DNA of 64,000 nucleotides from JADJPO01 sp963724535 (GTDB taxonomy: Bacteria; Actinomycetota; Actinomycetes; Actinomycetales; Kineosporiaceae). The stretch is taken from the NCBI GenBank assembly GCA_963724535.1, contig CAVRVD010000013.1, positions 186,001 to 250,000 of the forward strand, written 5' to 3'. The notes beneath the pieces are model-generated. The model saw only the letters and a program-made list of their open reading frames with translations. It did not search any database and was not told where the DNA came from. Position 1 is the first letter of the stretch. Each line of letters starts with the position of its first letter. This document shows positions 22,622 through 30,366 of the stretch, one piece after another. A program made the translations under genes and the position numbers.

Positions 22622-24457
22622 TCAGCCGAGCTCGTTGGCGAAGATCGCGGCGAGGAAGCCGCCGAGGGTGGACAGGCCCACCACGCCCCCGCCGCGGTGG
22701 TACGCCTCCGGCAGCATGGTCTCCGCGATCATGGTCAGCATCGCCCCGGCCGCCAGGCCCTCAACCAGAGCGAACACGGAGGCGGGGGCGCTGGCGAGCA
22801 GCACCGTGCCCAGGGCGGCCCCCAGGCCGGTGATCACCATCAGGCCGGTCCACATGGTGACCACCCGCCGGCGGCTCATCCCCTGCTCGCGCATTCCGAC
22901 CGAGCTGGACAACGCTTCGGGGAAGTTGGCCAGGAACAGACCCGCAAGCAGTGACAGGGTGACCGTCCCACCGACGAGTACGTTGGCCCCGATCACGAAG
23001 GACTCCGGGATCCCGTCGAGCAGGATGCCGAGGAACATCGCCATCGCAGCGCCCTCGTGCCCGGCCAGGGTCCGAGTCATGTCGGCCAGCGAGGGCAGCA
23101 CGTGACCGCCCTCGACGGTCTTGGCCGCTCGGTCCATCCAGGAGGCCGCGGCCCGCGGGTCCAGTGAGCGGCGACCGGTCAGGTACGCGGTCACCCCCTC
23201 CTCGCGCAGGAAGTCGGCCAGCCGGGTGCGCAGCTCGGGCAGCTCGACGACGAGGTCGTCGAGCTCGTCCCGGCGCAGCACCGCGACCCGGCTGGGCTCC
23301 GGGCTCACCGCGGTCGCCGAGTGCAGACCACCGGTGAAGAAGGACAGGGCACCGAAACATTCGCCCGGGCCCACCTCCTGTGGTTCCCCGGACAGGTTGT
23401 CCGGGTCCACCAGGAGCACCCGACCGGAGCGCAGCAGGTACATCCGGTCGGCCGGCTGACCGGTGCCGAAGTAGGTATGGCCGGCCGGGTACTCGGCCAG
23501 GATCAGCTCGTCGGCGACCCGTTCGAGCACCGGTCGTGACAACGGCGCGAAGAAACCACACCGGTGCTCGGCGGCCAGCTCGTCGGCCAGGACGGCGCCT
23601 GGCGTGGCACTGGGCAGCCGTGGCGGGGCCCAGGTTGACCCGTCGTCCAGGTCGGCGACCGCCTCCGCCTGCCAGCGAGCAGCCTCCTGCGCCCCGATCC
23701 CGTGTCGATGCTCCAGGTAACCGGTCACCTCGGGGTCAACGATCAGCCGGCGCAGGGCTGCCCGCAGCTCGACCGAGGACTCGGCGAGCTCCATCAGCGG
23801 CTCCCGCGGGATCGCCAGGACCCGGCAACCACTGGGCGTGTAGGCCTCCGTGGCCCGGGGCAGCCCGGACAGGAAGCTCATCCGACCGAACGCGGCGTTG
23901 CGCCCGAGCTCCTCGAACACCGCGCCGCCAGACTGCGGGTCGCGCAGCTGGACGACGCCGTCCTGGACGATCAGCAGGTGCTTGGGCGGCTCTCCGGCCC
24001 GGTGCAGCCAGGTCCCGGCCGGGACGTCGCGGACCTGGGTGATGGACAGGATCTCGTCCTTGACCTCCCCGGGCAGGTCGCCGAGCGGACGGGTCCGCTG
24101 CAGTCCGACCAGCACGGTGTCCAGGCGCCGCCGGGCCTGCCCATGCCAGTAGGCCACGGCCGTGGAGTGCTTGCGCAGGTAGCCGCCACGCCGGTTGACC
24201 AGCCGGTCGAGCAGCTTGAACAGCACTCCGCCGGTCACCGCTCCGAGGGCGAGGTCGCTGAGGTGGCCGCGGCTGACACCCGGTGCCACGAGGTCGAGGG
24301 TGAGCGCCGCCAGGAGGGCGCCGCCACCGAAGGCCAGCAGGACGGCGAGCACCCTATCGCCCGGTTGCCAGCTCACCCCCAGCGCGGCACCCAGCGGCAG
24401 GGATGCCGCGCTGAGCAGGCCGAAGAGCAACGCAGTCACCGCCACCGACCCGTTCAC
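22622..24457 (-). CDS. ZIP-type membrane protein split by two cyclic-nucleotide-binding domains
   Basis: 611 residues from a GTG at 24455-24457. The N-terminal part (1-90) has three hydrophobic helices of ZIP type (GGALLAALTLDLVAPGV). Two CNB-like domains follow, about residues 115-245 (DVPAGTWLHRAGEPPKHLLI and FGRMSFLSG) and 300-430 (PAGHTYFGTGQPADRMYLL and FGALSFFTGG). The C-terminal part (450-611) has about five helices including MFLGILLDGIPESF and MIAETMLPEAY. In ZIP metal transporters the first of these reads HNxPEG, so the metal-binding His is Asp here. It may be a metal permease gated by a cyclic nucleotide or acting as a sensor. The upstream region was hit by the IS 130 bases away. 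Confidence 0.8.
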   Translation of the reverse strand: MNGSVAVTALLFGLLSAASLPLGAALGVSWQPGDRVLAVLLAFGGGALLAALTLDLVAPGVSRGHLSDLALGAVTGGVLFKLLDRLVNRRGGYLRKHSTAVAYWHGQARRRLDTVLVGLQRTRPLGDLPGEVKDEILSITQVRDVPAGTWLHRAGEPPKHLLIVQDGVVQLRDPQSGGAVFEELGRNAAFGRMSFLSGLPRATEAYTPSGCRVLAIPREPLMELAESSVELRAALRRLIVDPEVTGYLEHRHGIGAQEAARWQAEAVADLDDGSTWAPPRLPSATPGAVLADELAAEHRCGFFAPLSRPVLERVADELILAEYPAGHTYFGTGQPADRMYLLRSGRVLLVDPDNLSGEPQEVGPGECFGALSFFTGGLHSATAVSPEPSRVAVLRRDELDDLVVELPELRTRLADFLREEGVTAYLTGRRSLDPRAAASWMDRAAKTVEGGHVLPSLADMTRTLAGHEGAAMAMFLGILLDGIPESFVIGANVLVGGTVTLSLLAGLFLANFPEALSSSVGMREQGMSRRRVVTMWTGLMVITGLGAALGTVLLASAPASVFALVEGLAAGAMLTMIAETMLPEAYHRGGGVVGLSTLGGFLAAIFANELG

Positions 24458-24588
24458 CGTCGCCCACTCCCTCCTTCTCCCGCACCACCGCGGCCGAGCC
24501 GGCAGGCGCGGTGCGATCTCGCCCCGACGCCGCGGCAGCGGCCCCTGCATGCTGTCAGCCCCTTCGCACCGCGAGGCGGAACCGGTGG

Positions 24589-24597
24589 TTGACGGTC
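24589..24597 (+). repeat. Left copy of 9-bp target site duplication
   Basis: TTGACGGTC directly precedes the left end of the IS and is identical to 26543-26551 on the other side. The exact duplication indicates a real transposition event with little later change. Confidence 0.8.
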
Positions 24598-24646
24598 GGG
24601 TGTGCGACACGAACGTAGGTGAGCGGGATTGGTGCAGGTAGGCTCG

Positions 24647-24677
24647 TAGTCTGGTTGCGGATCTAACAACCAGACTA
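24647..24677 (+). repeat. Hairpin in the IS leader
   Basis: Perfect 11-bp inverted repeat TAGTCTGGTTG with its complement, separated by nine bases, ending at the ribosome site of the first IS gene. Such hairpins in other IS elements hide the start codon when transcription enters from outside, which limits unwanted transposition. That role here is an inference. Confidence 0.6.
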
Positions 24678-24688
24678 GGGAGGGCCCG

Positions 24689-25105
24689 GTGGCCGATCCG
24701 CAGCGGGGTGAGGGACTGGAGGACCTGGAAGGACAGCGGGCACGGCTGTTCGAGGAACTGGCCGCGGTCGGGGACTTCCGGCGGGGTTCGGTGAGCGTGA
24801 ACTACCGCCGCTGCGGCAAACGCTCGTGCGCATGCGCGCAGCCGGGGCATCCCGGGCACGGCCCGCGGTACTTGTGGACCCGGACGGTGCCCGGGCGCGG
24901 GACCAAGGGGCGCCAGCTCGCGCCGGGCGAGGTCGACAAGGTCCGGGCCGAGCTCGCCGCGTTCGAGACGTTCGACACCCTGTCCCGAAAGATCGTGGAG
25001 GTGAACGAGGCGGTCTGCGAGGCCCGACCGGTCGAGCCCGAACAGCGGGTGCACCCACCGGCCAGGTCGAGGCCGGAAAAAGGGGGCTCTCGGCCACCCA
25101 GGTAG
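24689..25105 (+). CDS. IS first ORF (DUF6788-like, N-terminal part of the transposase)
   Basis: 138 residues from a GTG at 24689 with GGGAGGG four bases upstream. The conserved part is SVSVNYRRCGKRSCACAQ then GPRYLWTRTVPG, a Cys-containing nucleic-acid-binding type segment found in the small ORF of ISKra4-like elements. The last residues, after the A5G5 run at 25077-25086, are read in a frame that ends at 25105. The normal product may be a fusion with the next ORF through a -1 shift at that run. Confidence 0.7.
   Translation: MADPQRGEGLEDLEGQRARLFEELAAVGDFRRGSVSVNYRRCGKRSCACAQPGHPGHGPRYLWTRTVPGRGTKGRQLAPGEVDKVRAELAAFETFDTLSRKIVEVNEAVCEARPVEPEQRVHPPARSRPEKGGSRPPR
25075..25086 (+). promoter_or_regulatory. 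Candidate programmed -1 frameshift site (A5G5)
   Basis: GGAAAAAGGGGG. Upstream of it the first IS ORF is coding; one base back, the second ORF frame is open through it and beyond. Slippage here would join the two into a protein of about 607 residues. Both ribosomal -1 shifting and transcriptional slippage on such runs are known for IS elements. Confidence 0.5.
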
Positions 25106-26511
25106 CCCAGCTCGCCGTCGAGGTGAGCGCGCAGGTCAGCGCCGAAGTGACCCGCCTGGCCCAGGCCGCCGCGACGGCGCTGGCCACCGGCAGCTCAGAC
25201 AGCTCAGGCGGCCCGGCGGGGCTGGAAGCAGTCGAACTGGCGATCCGCGCCGGGATGCTCCACGCCGGGGCCACGCTGCTGGCCGCGCTGCTGGCCGCCG
25301 ATGCCGGGCACCGCGGTCAGCGGATCGACTGCGGCGCCGGTCATCACGCGCAGTTCGTCGGCTACCGGTCCAAGACCGTGCACACCGTCCTGGGCCCCGT
25401 CCGCCTGCGCCGGGCCTACTACGACTGCACCAGCTGTCATCGCGGGATGGCCCCCCGCGACGGCGACCTCGGCGTCGACGGCACATCGACGACGCCCGGG
25501 CTGCGCGCGATCCTCGACCGGGCCGGCGCGACGGTGCCGTTCGCCCGCGCCGCGGCTCTCCTGCACGACCTGGCAGGGATCGGGGTCAGCACGAAACGGG
25601 TCCAGCGGACCGCCGAGGCCGACGGCCAAGCCGCCGACGCGGCCATCACGGCCCGCGCTACCGCGATCAAGGAGCGGACCCTGCTGGTCCTGCCCCCGGA
25701 CCCGATGCCCGACAAGCTCTACCTCGCCGTCGACGGCACCGGCGTCCCGATGATCGGCGCCGAGGTCGACGGCCGGGCCGGTAAGCACCCCGACGGCCGG
25801 GCCCGTACCCGCGAAGTCAAACTCGCCGCCGTGTTCACCCAGACCAAACTGGACAAGGACGGCCGACCGGTCCGCGACCCTGACTCCACCAGCTACCTGG
25901 CCAGCTTCGCCCCCGCAGTCCAGTTCGCGCCCCTGCTGGCCGCCGAGGCCCGCCGCCGCGGCGCCGACCACATCCGCCAACTCGTGGTCCTGGGCGACGG
26001 TGCGGCCTGGATCTGGAACCTCGCCGGCCACCACCTACCCGCCGCCACCCAGATCGTCGACCTCTACCACGCCCGCGAGCACCTACACACCCTGGCCGAC
26101 GTCCTCGCGTTCATCGTCCCCGACCCCGACCAGTGGCGCACCGACCGATTGGCCGACCTCGATGCCGGCGACATCGACGCCATCACCGCCGCCGCCCACG
26201 AATACCCGCTGATCGGCGTCAAAGCCGTCGACCGGGACAAAGCGTTGGCCTACTTCACCACCAACGCCGTCCGGATGCGCTACGCCCACTTCCGCGACCT
26301 CGGCATGTTCATCGGCTCCGGCGCCGTCGAAGCAGGCTGCAAAGCCGTCATCGGCCAACGCCTCAAACTCTCCGGCATGCGCTGGTCAACCCCCGGCGCC
26401 ACCGGCATCCTCACCCTGCGAGCCCAGCACGCCAGCGCCCCCTGGGAGCAGGTCCGGCAACACACCAACAACCAGACATCAGCCCCCGACCTGGCCACCA
26501 ACAGATCCTGA
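25081..26511 (+). CDS. IS second ORF: ISKra4-type transposase
   Basis: About 476 residues in the frame entered at the A5G5 run; if translated alone, GTG at 25123 is the first usable start, without a good ribosome site. A helical N-terminus is followed by a Cys pair (YYDCTSCHRG) and the catalytic core: Asp in AVDGTGVPM, Asp in VLGDGAAWIWN and Glu in GSGAVEAGCK, consistent with a DDE-type RNase H-fold nuclease. QRLKLSGMRW follows the Glu, as in this family. The ORF is complete, so the element may still be mobile. Confidence 0.8.
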   Translation, partial: RGLSATQVAQLAVEVSAQVSAEVTRLAQAAATALATGSSDSSGGPAGLEAVELAIRAGMLHAGATLLAALLAADAGHRGQRIDCGAGHHAQFVGYRSKTVHTVLGPVRLRRAYYDCTSCHRGMAPRDGDLGVDGTSTTPGLRAILDRAGATVPFARAAALLHDLAGIGVSTKRVQRTAEADGQAADAAITARATAIKERTLLVLPPDPMPDKLYLAVDGTGVPMIGAEVDGRAGKHPDGRARTREVKLAAVFTQTKLDKDGRPVRDPDSTSYLASFAPAVQFAPLLAAEARRRGADHIRQLVVLGDGAAWIWNLAGHHLPAATQIVDLYHAREHLHTLADVLAFIVPDPDQWRTDRLADLDAGDIDAITAAAHEYPLIGVKAVDRDKALAYFTTNAVRMRYAHFRDLGMFIGSGAVEAGCKAVIGQRLKLSGMRWSTPGATGILTLRAQHASAPWEQVRQHTNNQTSAPDLATNRS

Positions 26512-26542
26512 TCTTGGTCACCTACAAACCTGTCCCACACCC

Positions 26543-26551
26543 TTGACGGTC
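26543..26551 (+). repeat. Right copy of 9-bp target site duplication
   Basis: TTGACGGTC directly follows the right end of the IS and matches 24589-24597. It begins with TTGAC and might act as an outward -35 box, but it is only about 15-20 bases from the next start codon, too close for that gene. Confidence 0.8.
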
Positions 26552-26565
26552 TCGGGCACGGCTGA

Positions 26566-28308
26566 ATGTCGGGGGTCACCCCTAGCGTCGTCGTCGTGGC
26601 AGTCGGACGGGTGGCGGCCCAGGTCAGCGGGACGCAGATCAGCTTGGCGGAGCTCGGCACGCCGCTGCGCGAGGTGACCTTCGTCGTCGTCGACCTGGAG
26701 ACCACTGGGGGCAGCGCCGGCGAGGACGAGATCACCGAGATAGGCGCGGTCAAGGTGCAGGCCGGCGCGGTGCTCGGCGAGTTCCAGACCCTGGTGAACC
26801 CGGGCGGGCCGATCCCGGCGTTCATCTCGGTCCTGACCGGCATCACCGACGCGATGGTGACCGGGGCGCCCCGGCTGGGGTCAGCCATGGCCGCCTTCCT
26901 GGAGTTCGCCCACGGCACCGTGCTGGTGGCCCACAACGCCCGGTTCGACGTCGCGTTCCTGCGCGCGGCCTGCGAGCGCACCGGTCGCACCTGGCCGAGC
27001 CCGACCGTGATCGACACCGTGGGTCTGGCCCGAGGAGTGGTGAACCGCGACGAGTCCCGCGACCACAAGCTGGCCAGCCTGGCCCGCCTGTTCGGCTCTC
27101 CGGTCACCCCCGATCACCGGGCACTCACCGACGCCCGGGCCACTGTGCACGTCCTGCACGCGCTGCTGGAGCGGCTCGGCCCGCTGGGCGTGACCAGCCT
27201 GGAGGAGCTGGCCGCCTACAGCAGCCGAGTCCCGGAGACCACCCGTCGCAAACGACATCTGGCCGACGGCCTGCCCAACGCCCCCGGCGTCTACCTGTTC
27301 ACCGACGGCACGGGACGGGTCCTCTACGTCGGCACCTCACGGGACATCCGGTCCCGGGTGCGCAGCTACTTCACCGCGACCGAACGCCGCACCCGAATGG
27401 CCGAGATGGTGGCCATCGCCGAGTCGGTCATCCCGGTGGTCTGCGCGACACCCTTGGAGGCCAGGGTGCGCGAGCTTCGCCTGATCGCCGAGCACACCCC
27501 GCCGTACAACCGCCGGTCCCGGTTCCCCGACCGACAGCCCTGGGTCAAGCTCACCGCGGAGCCCTACCCGCGCCTGTCCGTGGTGCGCGCCGTGCTTGGC
27601 GACGGCGGCACCTACCTCGGTCCGTTCACATCCCGGCAGCAGGCGGACGCCGCAGTCGCCGCCCTTCATGCCGCGCTCCCGCTGCGCCAATGCACGACCC
27701 GGCTACCGCGCGCACCGAGCGGCTCGGCCCGAGCGTGCATGTTGGCTGAGATCGGCCGGTGCCCGGCGCCCTGCGTCGGTGGGATCGAGGTCGCCGCCTA
27801 CGCCGAGATCGCGGACGCGGCCCGTCGAGCGATCACCCGCGACCCCGCCGGCGTCGTGCAGAGGCTGCTGGACCGCGCCGCGCAGGCCGCCGATCACCAG
27901 CGCTACGAGGACGCCGCGGTGCATCGCGACCGGCTGCTCGCGCTGGTCCGGGCGGCCCGGAGAACCCAGCGGCTGGCCCCGCTGGCCGCGATCCGCGAGC
28001 TGCTCGCCGCGCTGCCCGACCCAAGAGGCGGCTGGGAGCTGGTGCTGGTCCGCCACGGACGGCTGGCCGGCACCACGGTCAGCCCGAACGGGGCCGACCC
28101 ATGGCCGTTCCTGAACGCACTGCGCAGCACCGGCGCCCAGGTGCTTCACCCCCCGCCGGCGCCGATGCCTGCCGCGCACCCCGAGGAGACCGAACAGCTG
28201 CTGCGCTGGCTCGAGCAACCCGGGGTACGGCTGGTCGGGGTGGACGGGGAGTGGAGCTGCCCGGTGGACGGCGCCGCCGCTCATCTGGACCGGTTGTCAC
28301 CGGGCTAG
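26566..28308 (+). CDS. DEDDh exonuclease fused to UvrC-like GIY-YIG domain (Rv2191-like)
   Basis: 580 residues from an ATG at 26566 (a GTG at 26596 is also possible). Residues 35-205 are a DnaQ-type exonuclease: Asp43 and Glu45 in VVDLETTGG, HNARFDVAFL, and the HRALTDA box. Residues about 240-320 carry a GIY-YIG fold (GVYLFTDGTGRVLYVG), followed by a UvrC-like middle region with Cys-rich CMLAEIGRCPAPC. It lacks the UvrC C-terminal endonuclease and HhH domains. Such fusions act in DNA repair; the exact substrate is unknown. In mycobacteria this gene also lies beside trpD and the bc1 operon. The IS is 23 bases upstream. Confidence 0.88.
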   Translation: MSGVTPSVVVVAVGRVAAQVSGTQISLAELGTPLREVTFVVVDLETTGGSAGEDEITEIGAVKVQAGAVLGEFQTLVNPGGPIPAFISVLTGITDAMVTGAPRLGSAMAAFLEFAHGTVLVAHNARFDVAFLRAACERTGRTWPSPTVIDTVGLARGVVNRDESRDHKLASLARLFGSPVTPDHRALTDARATVHVLHALLERLGPLGVTSLEELAAYSSRVPETTRRKRHLADGLPNAPGVYLFTDGTGRVLYVGTSRDIRSRVRSYFTATERRTRMAEMVAIAESVIPVVCATPLEARVRELRLIAEHTPPYNRRSRFPDRQPWVKLTAEPYPRLSVVRAVLGDGGTYLGPFTSRQQADAAVAALHAALPLRQCTTRLPRAPSGSARACMLAEIGRCPAPCVGGIEVAAYAEIADAARRAITRDPAGVVQRLLDRAAQAADHQRYEDAAVHRDRLLALVRAARRTQRLAPLAAIRELLAALPDPRGGWELVLVRHGRLAGTTVSPNGADPWPFLNALRSTGAQVLHPPPAPMPAAHPEETEQLLRWLEQPGVRLVGVDGEWSCPVDGAAAHLDRLSPG

Positions 28309-28346
28309 GCTCGTGAACGTTCGCGCGGCCGGCCGGCACCGCCCCC

Positions 28347-28387
28347 CACCCAGCCCCCGCAACCACCCAGCCCCCGCAACCACCCAG
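28347..28387 (+). repeat. 17-bp tandem repeat (2.4 copies)
   Basis: Unit CACCCAGCCCCCGCAAC at 28347-28363 and 28364-28380, then the partial copy CACCCAG to 28387. It is in the short space between the exonuclease gene and the Lrp-type gene, where the promoter of the latter is expected. Confidence 0.6.
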
Positions 28388-28416
28388 CAGAGCCGGGCAG
28401 AGACCGAGGTGACGTC

Positions 28417-28701
28417 GTGATCACAGCCATCGTGCTGGTGCACACCCGACCCGATGCGATCGGTGAGGCCGCGAAGGCGATCGCCGAGATCGACGGGGTC
28501 AGCGAGGTCTACTCGGTCACCGGCGACGTCGACCTGGTGGCCATCGTCAGGCTGCCTGAGCACGAACAGCTGGCCGACGTGATCGCCGACCGGATGAGCA
28601 AGGTCGCGGGGGTGCAGCGAACTCAGACCTACCTGGCCTTTCGTGCTTACTCCCGGCACGACCTGGAAGCGGCCTTCGCCATCGGCCTCGACAGCGCCTG
28701 A
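28417..28701 (+). CDS. Stand-alone Lrp/AsnC ligand-binding (RAM) domain protein
   Basis: 94 residues from a GTG at 28417. The sequence is a single alpha/beta RAM domain: strand ITAIVLVHT, GEAAKAIAEIDGVSEVYSVTGDVD, strand VAIVRL, then ADRMSKVAGVQRTQTYLAFRAYS. There is no DNA-binding helix-turn-helix. Such proteins bind amino acids as oligomers and may sense or modify other Lrp proteins. It is directly upstream of, and convergent with, trpD, an amino-acid biosynthesis gene, 12 bases away. Confidence 0.88.
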   Translation: MITAIVLVHTRPDAIGEAAKAIAEIDGVSEVYSVTGDVDLVAIVRLPEHEQLADVIADRMSKVAGVQRTQTYLAFRAYSRHDLEAAFAIGLDSA

Positions 28702-28713
28702 GGACGGCTCGGC

Positions 28714-29784
28714 TCAGCTGGAGCCGGCCGCCACCCAGCGCCGCAGCACCTCGGCCGCCTGACCACCGTCGACCGCACGACCCACCTCCTCAAGGGCACC
28801 GGCCATCCGATCGACCAACGGTTGCGTCGCGGGGTCGTCCGGGGCCCAGACGGGTTCGGTCAGACCATCGGCGGCGACCACGGCGGCGGCCGCGTTGAGC
28901 AGCACGGCGTCGCGCACCGGACCCTTGTCGCCCTCCAGGACCGACCGGACCACCATCGCGTTGTGCGCCGGGTCAGCTCCGGTCAGCGCCGACAGCTCGA
29001 CCCGCGGCAGGCCCAGGTCGACGGCGTCCAACCGGGTCGGCACCACTCGGCCGGCGCCGACCTGCCACACCCGGGAGGGAGCCGCGGTGGACAGCTCGTC
29101 CAGCCCGTCCTCACCGACGAACACCAGGGCGCTGGCGCCCCGCTGCGCGAGGACCCCGGCCAGGATCGGAGCCAGCCGCGGGTCGGCGACCCCGACGGCT
29201 GCGGCGGTTGGCTGAGCGGGGTTGGTCAACGGGCCGAGGGCGTTGAACACCGTCGGCACCCCCAGCTCACGCCGGACCGGACCGGCGTACCGGAAGGCCG
29301 GGTGGAAGACCTGGGCGAAGCAGAAGGTGATCCCGACCTCGGTGGCCAGCTCCGCCACGCGCTGCGCAGGCAGGTCCAGCCGGACGCCGAGCGCCTCGAG
29401 GACGTCCGCAGCGCCGCAGGCCGACGAAGCGGCCCGATTGCCGTGCTTGACCACCCGCCGTCCAGTCCCGGCGACCACCAGGGCGGCCGTCGTGGAGATG
29501 TTGACGGTGTGCCGGCGATCACCTCCGGTGCCGACCACGTCCACCGTCGGGCCCGGCACGTCGATCCGTACTGCATGGTCGAGCATCGTCCGGACCAGTC
29601 CGGCGACCTCCTCGACGGTCTCGCCCTTGGCCCGCAGCGCCACCAGGAACGAGGCGAGCTGGACCGGGCTGGCGGAGTCCGTCATCACCTGGTCCATCGC
29701 CCAGGCGGTGTCCTCGCGGTCCAGGTCGGCGCCGCCGAGCAGAGCGGTCAGCAGGTCAGGCCAGGTGCGGTTCCCGGAGGACAT
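28714..29784 (-). CDS. trpD: Anthranilate phosphoribosyltransferase
   Basis: 356 residues from an ATG at 29782-29784 (a GTG at 29787 is adjacent). TrpD transfers phosphoribose from PRPP to anthranilate in tryptophan synthesis. Motifs are complete: GTGGD in VDVVGTGGDRRHT, NISTTAALVVAG, VKHGNRAASS and ACGAADVLEALG, plus a helical N-terminal bundle. It stands alone and not in a trp operon, as in other actinobacteria with this synteny. The gene just upstream is the receiver-like protein, 7-10 bases away and probably cotranscribed. Confidence 0.95.
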   Translation of the reverse strand: MSSGNRTWPDLLTALLGGADLDREDTAWAMDQVMTDSASPVQLASFLVALRAKGETVEEVAGLVRTMLDHAVRIDVPGPTVDVVGTGGDRRHTVNISTTAALVVAGTGRRVVKHGNRAASSACGAADVLEALGVRLDLPAQRVAELATEVGITFCFAQVFHPAFRYAGPVRRELGVPTVFNALGPLTNPAQPTAAAVGVADPRLAPILAGVLAQRGASALVFVGEDGLDELSTAAPSRVWQVGAGRVVPTRLDAVDLGLPRVELSALTGADPAHNAMVVRSVLEGDKGPVRDAVLLNAAAAVVAADGLTEPVWAPDDPATQPLVDRMAGALEEVGRAVDGGQAAEVLRRWVAAGSS

Positions 29785-29794
29785 CACCGGCGGC

Positions 29795-30193
29795 TCACGC
29801 GGTGGTCAGGCGCCGGCGCGCCAGCTCGGCGACGGCCTCGGCGACCGCCACCGGGTCCAGCGGGTGCGGCACGACCTGGTCGGCTCGCGACCACGTGGCC
29901 AGCCAGGCGTCCTCGGGCCGGCCGATGAGCACCAGGATCGGCGGGCACTGGTAGATCTCGTCCTTGAGCTGCTTGCACAGGCCCATGCCGCCGGTCGGCA
30001 CCGCCTCGCCGTCCAGGATCAGCAGGTCCAGGCCCCCGGCGTCGACCGCCTCGATCACCGCGGGCGCCGTGGCGCACTCGCTCCAGGCCACCGCCGGCAG
30101 GTCCGCCGCCGGCCGGCGGCCCACCGCTAGCCGCACCGCCTCGCGGGTGTCCACGTCGTCGCTGTAGAGCAGGACGGACAGGCTGGGTGTCAT
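29795..30193 (-). CDS. Receiver-like (response regulator fold) protein
   Basis: 132 residues from the ATG at 30191-30193. A CheY-like fold: strand and acidic pair LSVLLYSDDVDTREAV, acceptor-type Asp in LDLLILDGEAV, MGLCKQLKDE, strand ILVLIGRPED and the last strand VVPHPLDP. The Thr and Lys that complete a normal active site are not at the expected places, so phosphorylation may be altered. No output domain and no cognate kinase are nearby. It is divergent from ctaE and upstream of trpD. Confidence 0.75.
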   Translation of the reverse strand: MTPSLSVLLYSDDVDTREAVRLAVGRRPAADLPAVAWSECATAPAVIEAVDAGGLDLLILDGEAVPTGGMGLCKQLKDEIYQCPPILVLIGRPEDAWLATWSRADQVVPHPLDPVAVAEAVAELARRRLTTA

Positions 30194-30239
30194 CAACGCT
30201 CTCCGGACTGGGTCGATGTGTTGCGGTTCGCTGGTCACA

Positions 30240-30255
30240 CCCGGCCGACGCCGGG
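30240..30255. promoter_or_regulatory. Hairpin in the ctaE upstream region
   Basis: CCCGGC-CGAC-GCCGGG, a 6-bp stem with a four-base loop, in the 173-base space between the receiver-like gene (leftward) and ctaE (rightward). It may be part of the leader of either gene. A TTGCGG at 30221-30226 is a weak -35 candidate. Confidence 0.3.
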
Positions 30256-30366
30256 CGCGCCCGCATGCTATCGCCGACCGCTCGCCGCACGGGTGGCGCG
30301 TCTCACCCGGCCACGGCACGCCGGTTCCGTCCCCCCCCTACGGCTGCGCTCGCCGATCAGGCAATA

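Larger units (their letters stand above)
24598..26542 (+). mobile_element. ISKra4-type insertion sequence, complete (1,945 bp)
   Basis: The element is bounded by imperfect terminal inverted repeats (left 24598-24629; right reading inward from 26542) that both start GGGTGTG and share GACA, GTAGGTGA and GAT, with 24 of the first 32 positions identical. A 9-bp direct repeat flanks it. It contains a leader hairpin, an ORF with a DUF6788-like protein and a second ORF encoding a transposase of the ISKra4/UPF0236-like type. Both ORFs and both ends look intact. It landed between the ZIP/CNB gene and the exonuclease/GIY-YIG gene, 23 bases before the start of the latter, and may have changed its expression. 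Confidence 0.88.

Noticed and set aside
22388..22954. Plus-strand open frame before and over the ZIP/CNB gene end
   Set aside because: No ribosome site, Arg/Gly/Ala-rich, and two-thirds of it is antisense to a well-supported gene.
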